From Stieleria sp. JC731 (GTDB lineage: Bacteria; Planctomycetota; Planctomycetia; Pirellulales; Pirellulaceae): DNA of 64,000 nt. The notes beneath the pieces were generated by a model. It did no database searches and was not told where the DNA came from. It worked only from the letters and a program-made list of their open reading frames with translations. The first letter of the stretch is position 1. Each line of letters opens with the position of its first letter. The stretch is taken from NCBI RefSeq assembly GCF_020966635.1, contig NZ_JAJKFQ010000001.1, positions 186,001-250,000 on the forward strand. The letters run 5' to 3'. Positions 61,258 to 64,000 of the stretch are shown piece after piece. The translations under genes were made by a program, and so were the position numbers.

Positions 61258-62598
61258 TTAGAACGCAATGTTCACACGCATCCCAAGGAGATACGCGTCG
61301 CTCAATTCCCTGCGTGCTTGGCTGATCCACTGGAAATCAGGTGTGACCGAGACAGTTCGTGATATCTGTGACCGATAAAAGATTTCCACACCTTTTGAAT
61401 CTCCGATCGAACCGAGTACCGTCGACAAAATAGGCCCTACTTCGTCACTCGTGCCGCTGTAGTAGTAGCCGATTCCAAAGGAGTCTTTCTCTCGCCACGG
61501 GTTGCTGCCACCTAGGCCGGCACTTAGCAAATAGCTAATGGGATTGGCGGAGTCGTCTGCGATTCCCGCTCGTGCAAAGTAGCCGCAGTGGCGTGAAGAA
61601 TCGCAAGGGTCAACCCACAAGGCTTGGTCGGTGTTCCAGTACAGAGACCATGATCCGTCAACTCGATTGACTGGAACGTTTGGTAACAAAATACGAGGGT
61701 CTTGCCCGAATGAAACATAGTCGCGACTGCTCCAGGTGCCGCCCAATAGCTGGTGCCCGGGTTTGCCTAGCCAGTCCGTCGCAAACCGCCATTCGGCAGA
61801 CAAAGTGACGCCATCCTCGAATAGTTCACTAAACCCGTCGGAATCTGCTGTGTCGGTCGGGTTCATGACAAGGAAATTGAAGATTGGTTCCGTCCCCTCG
61901 ACGATCACAAATCCACAGCCCAGCGAAGCGTACGGTACCGTTCGGAGAGCGATCGGATTAGCGATGAATGCGGCGTTAGAAAACTGCGTGATCCCTCGTC
62001 CACTGGCGTAAGCGTTGGCATCACCGTCAAGCGTGTCCAGCTTTCCCGCATAGACCGCAAATCTCTCCGAGAGAAACTGAGTGAAAAGCACGTTTGTTAG
62101 GTACAGATCACGGCTGTCAGCAACGGGCAGTTCGGTCGGTAGAGTTGGCGGCAAGAGAACACCAGCAGGTTCGCCTATCGATCGGCCAAAGTGATGTTCG
62201 GCGCGGAGTTTTATGAATAGCCCTTCTTGGACTCCCATTTTTCCAAGGTCGAGGTTGGCAAGGTAATCTCCGTGTCCGCCGTATCGGTCTGTTTCTTCAA
62301 GCCCACCGCTGACAGTGCCAAAGTAATATTGCGTGAGGTTGTTTGTGACTGTGATACCACGGGACGCTAAGGTTGCATGAATCCCTTGGAGCCATGAGGG
62401 AGATTCGCAGCCTACGCCATCGCATCCGAGCTGGTCGCAAGTTGTTGTGCCACAGTCGCACGCGAAGCTCTCATAGCTATTGGTGCATGTGTTCACTTGA
62501 GCTGAGGCATTCGCAGAGGATCCAATCAATACGACGCAGCAGAGCACCGTGTCTATTGTCAGACGTCGCAAGATCGAATGCGTTTGTTTAACTGCCAC
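61258..62598 (-). CDS. OprB-like carbohydrate-selective porin
   Basis: 446 residues from a GTG start (no ATG fits), with a signal peptide at 1-34 ('VVLIGSSANASAQ'). A short Cys-rich stretch follows (eight Cys within 37-64: 'CTNSYESFACDCGTTTCDQL', in short CDCGTTTCDQLGC). Then the OprB pattern appears: 'LASRGITVTNNLTQYYFG', 'GHGDYLANLDLGKMG', 'VYAGKLDTLDGD', alternating beta strands, and a C-terminal aromatic residue ('MRVNIAF'). OprB porins let sugars through the outer membrane. The neighbouring sulfatase gene is on the same strand but 340 bp downstream. The Cys-rich N-terminus is unusual for OprB. Confidence 0.85.
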   Translation of the reverse strand: MAVKQTHSILRRLTIDTVLCCVVLIGSSANASAQVNTCTNSYESFACDCGTTTCDQLGCDGVGCESPSWLQGIHATLASRGITVTNNLTQYYFGTVSGGLEETDRYGGHGDYLANLDLGKMGVQEGLFIKLRAEHHFGRSIGEPAGVLLPPTLPTELPVADSRDLYLTNVLFTQFLSERFAVYAGKLDTLDGDANAYASGRGITQFSNAAFIANPIALRTVPYASLGCGFVIVEGTEPIFNFLVMNPTDTADSDGFSELFEDGVTLSAEWRFATDWLGKPGHQLLGGTWSSRDYVSFGQDPRILLPNVPVNRVDGSWSLYWNTDQALWVDPCDSSRHCGYFARAGIADDSANPISYLLSAGLGGSNPWREKDSFGIGYYYSGTSDEVGPILSTVLGSIGDSKGVEIFYRSQISRTVSVTPDFQWISQARRELSDAYLLGMRVNIAF

Positions 62599-62793
62599 TG
62601 GTGGGTCCCCGGGGCTCTGCAGCTTTTAAGTAATATCCTCGTACAGCTTGAGTTTTCGGAATGGCGAATTGTCCGCTGACGGGGGGATTGGGGTTTTTTC
62701 TTACATGTTCATCGATCGAATCTAGTTGTATGGGTTCAGTAAAATGTCCCAGGGTAGGGAATCGGAGAGGCATCGTTCTCGGACGGGATTGGA

Positions 62794-63834
62794 ATGCTCG
62801 GTCAACTACTGCTCTTGAATTGGAAACGCATGATGTCGCATCGCTTTGAAGTTTTGGTCGCTTTTTGTTGGGTGTATTTGTTGCTACCGGTGAACTGGGC
62901 GGCTGCACAGCAAGGTGAGACGAACGCCGTTTCTGTAGATCAAGCGGATGAGGATTCTGTGCGGGCGCATTTGAAACGCTATACCCAGGCATTCAATGAT
63001 CGGCGATGGGAAGACCTGGGGCAGCTGGTTGCTTCTGACGTCACTTATCGCGATGAATCCTCGGCAGAGCAAATATCTGGTGTTCACGGTTTGATCGGTC
63101 GGATTAAAACTGCAGTCGAACGAGAGCCAGGGTTGGTTTTGAAGGCACAGATTATCGGGTTGGAGAATCAGAACCAGGGTGATGTTGATGTCGCAAAGAT
63201 GGTCGTTCGTGGTCAGACGACGCTGGTATCCGAATCGATGCCGGATGAGGTTTCTGATTTTGTCGTGACGGTGGTTAAGCAGTCAGGACACTGGACAATT
63301 ACATCCATTGTTGAGCAGGCACCGATCGACGCAGAGCGACTGAGTCTCGGTGGCAGCCCGGAGCCCAATCATGCCATTGAGTCATTGGAATGGTTGGTAG
63401 GTACTTGGGAAGATTCATCGGACCGAAGGCTGCAAAGTGAGATCGAGTACCTGCCAGGGCGAAAGTTCTTGCGAAGAACGATTCTTGATCCCTCGACGAA
63501 GGCGTCTATCGGGTACGAGTTGGTCGGCTACGATGCGAAGTCAAATTTGGTCCGCTCTTGGATGTTCTTTACCGATGGTAGTTTTGGTAGCGGGATCTGG
63601 AGCAGCGGTTCCGACCATTGGCGATTGAAACTCGTTCAAACACTTCGAGACGGACGCAGCGCGTTGGGAACCTATATCATCCGTCCGGAAGATAAGAACA
63701 CGATGGTCGTGCAAATGATCTCGCGAGAAATCGATGGTGAGCCGATGCCTTCGGGGCAAGAGGTAACGCTTAAACGCATCGATGGCAGCGTCGGTGTTTC
63801 ATCCGAATCAACACCCGCTATTGGAGCTGAGTGA
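62794..63834 (+). CDS. Exported SnoaL/DUF4440-like protein with C-terminal beta domain
   Basis: 346 residues from the ATG at 62794; the ATG at 62830 gives a more usual signal peptide ('FEVLVAFCWVYLLLPVNWAAA') and may be the real start. Residues about 50-170 look like a SnoaL-like cone fold ('VRAHLKRYTQAFNDRRWEDL', in short YTQAFNDRRWEDL, then 'DVTYRDES'). Residues about 190-330 form a beta-rich domain ('LEWLVGTWEDSS', 'GYELVGYDAKSNLVRSWMF', 'FGSGIWSSG'), which resembles lipocalin-like DUF1579-type proteins. No catalytic residue is obvious. The stop overlaps the next gene's ATG, so the two are translationally coupled. Confidence 0.78.
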   Translation: MLGQLLLLNWKRMMSHRFEVLVAFCWVYLLLPVNWAAAQQGETNAVSVDQADEDSVRAHLKRYTQAFNDRRWEDLGQLVASDVTYRDESSAEQISGVHGLIGRIKTAVEREPGLVLKAQIIGLENQNQGDVDVAKMVVRGQTTLVSESMPDEVSDFVVTVVKQSGHWTITSIVEQAPIDAERLSLGGSPEPNHAIESLEWLVGTWEDSSDRRLQSEIEYLPGRKFLRRTILDPSTKASIGYELVGYDAKSNLVRSWMFFTDGSFGSGIWSSGSDHWRLKLVQTLRDGRSALGTYIIRPEDKNTMVVQMISREIDGEPMPSGQEVTLKRIDGSVGVSSESTPAIGAE

Positions 63835-64000
63835 TGAAAGTATTGGTTCATCGTTTGAGGCGCTTTGCTTTCGTTATCATCGTTGCAAGCCCCTGGGCGG
63901 CAACAGCGGAGTGCGGAGGTCTTGGCGGCCGAGGTGCTGGTGTGCGTGCAAGCATTGGTGGGGGCCGTCCTTCCGTTGGTGCCCGTGCAAGTTTTGGAGG
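63834..64000 (+). CDS. Gly/Arg-rich exported protein, N-terminal part (runs off the right edge)
   Basis: About 55 codons are visible from the ATG at 63834, which overlaps the previous TGA (TGATG). A signal peptide covers residues 1-24 ('FVIIVASPWAATA'). The mature part begins CGGLGGRGAG and continues with Gly/Arg/Ala/Ser-rich low-complexity sequence ('ASIGGGRPSVGARASFGG'). No family can be named from this piece. Co-translation with the SnoaL-like gene suggests a shared extracytoplasmic role. Confidence 0.65.
   Translation, partial: MKVLVHRLRRFAFVIIVASPWAATAECGGLGGRGAGVRASIGGGRPSVGARASFG

Noticed and set aside
1-64000. tRNA or rRNA genes, known riboswitches, prophage or insertion sequence genes
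   Set aside because: No stretch showed a recognisable tRNA T-loop and acceptor pattern, rRNA sequence, riboswitch core, transposase or integrase on reading both strands; a covariance search could still find divergent RNAs.

Overview
This window looks like chromosomal DNA from a planctomycete of the Pirellulaceae (Rhodopirellula-like) type. The evidence is the set of lineage-typical families: DUF1559 pseudopilin-like proteins with the H-X9-DG motif, the paired PSD1 (DUF1549/DUF1553) and DUF1501 genes, a CxAxR-type sulfatase, large Ser/Thr kinase and pseudokinase genes, frequent TTG/GTG starts and long gaps between genes. No rRNA, tRNA, CRISPR array, prophage or transposase was recognised. All names are family-level readings made by eye; no database search was run.

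Layout. (1) 1-8149, minus strand: a set running from a DUF1559 pseudopilin through a DUF1573 protein, a lipoprotein with a DUF1559-type core and a zinc-ribbon/PilM-like protein to a cut-off PQQ beta-propeller. (2) 9059-10182, minus: an anti-sigma-type ATPase and a STAS protein, a partner-switching pair. (3) 10822-14601, plus: an ABC-2 permease and an ABC exporter-like protein whose nucleotide-binding domain has lost its catalytic motifs. (4) 14726-18013, minus: a membrane pseudokinase. (5) 18234-24095, plus: a glycogen/alpha-glucan set (GlgA, GalT-like, GH57) ending in a good intrinsic terminator. (6) 24247-29433, plus: a PhyH-type dioxygenase, a Gfo/Idh/MocA oxidoreductase and a triple-PAS hybrid kinase. 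(7) 29603-35167, plus: a secreted acidic RTX-like protein, an AlkC-type DNA alkylation repair protein and a giant helical-repeat protein. (8) 35361-39763: a sialate O-acetylesterase and a DUF4965/DUF1793-type protein, converging on one hairpin terminator. (9) 40140-44033, minus: TIGR01212 radical SAM protein, NtrB-type kinase and NtrC-type regulator. (10) 44158-49545: an FHA protein, a Cache-type Ser/Thr kinase, an amidohydrolase and an RlmM-like methyltransferase. (11) 49551-55368: a MITE-like repeat pair, the DUF1501/PSD1 pair, then a 0.7-kb array of palindromic repeats. (12) 55438-57453, plus: MarR, AzoR and pirin, probably one quinone/electrophile-response regulon. (13) 57917-64000: a small unknown protein, a HAD phosphatase, a sulfatase, an OprB-like porin, and a SnoaL-like gene coupled to a Gly-rich exported protein that runs off the end.

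The most distinctive observations are the PilM-like protein whose actin-like segments appear in permuted order behind a double zinc ribbon; the loss of catalytic motifs in both the ABC exporter-like protein and the neighbouring kinase; the S-L-L-L-S palindromic array and its sequence kinship with the MITE-like pair 5 kb away; and a shared ACATGTAA site in front of both marR and azoR.
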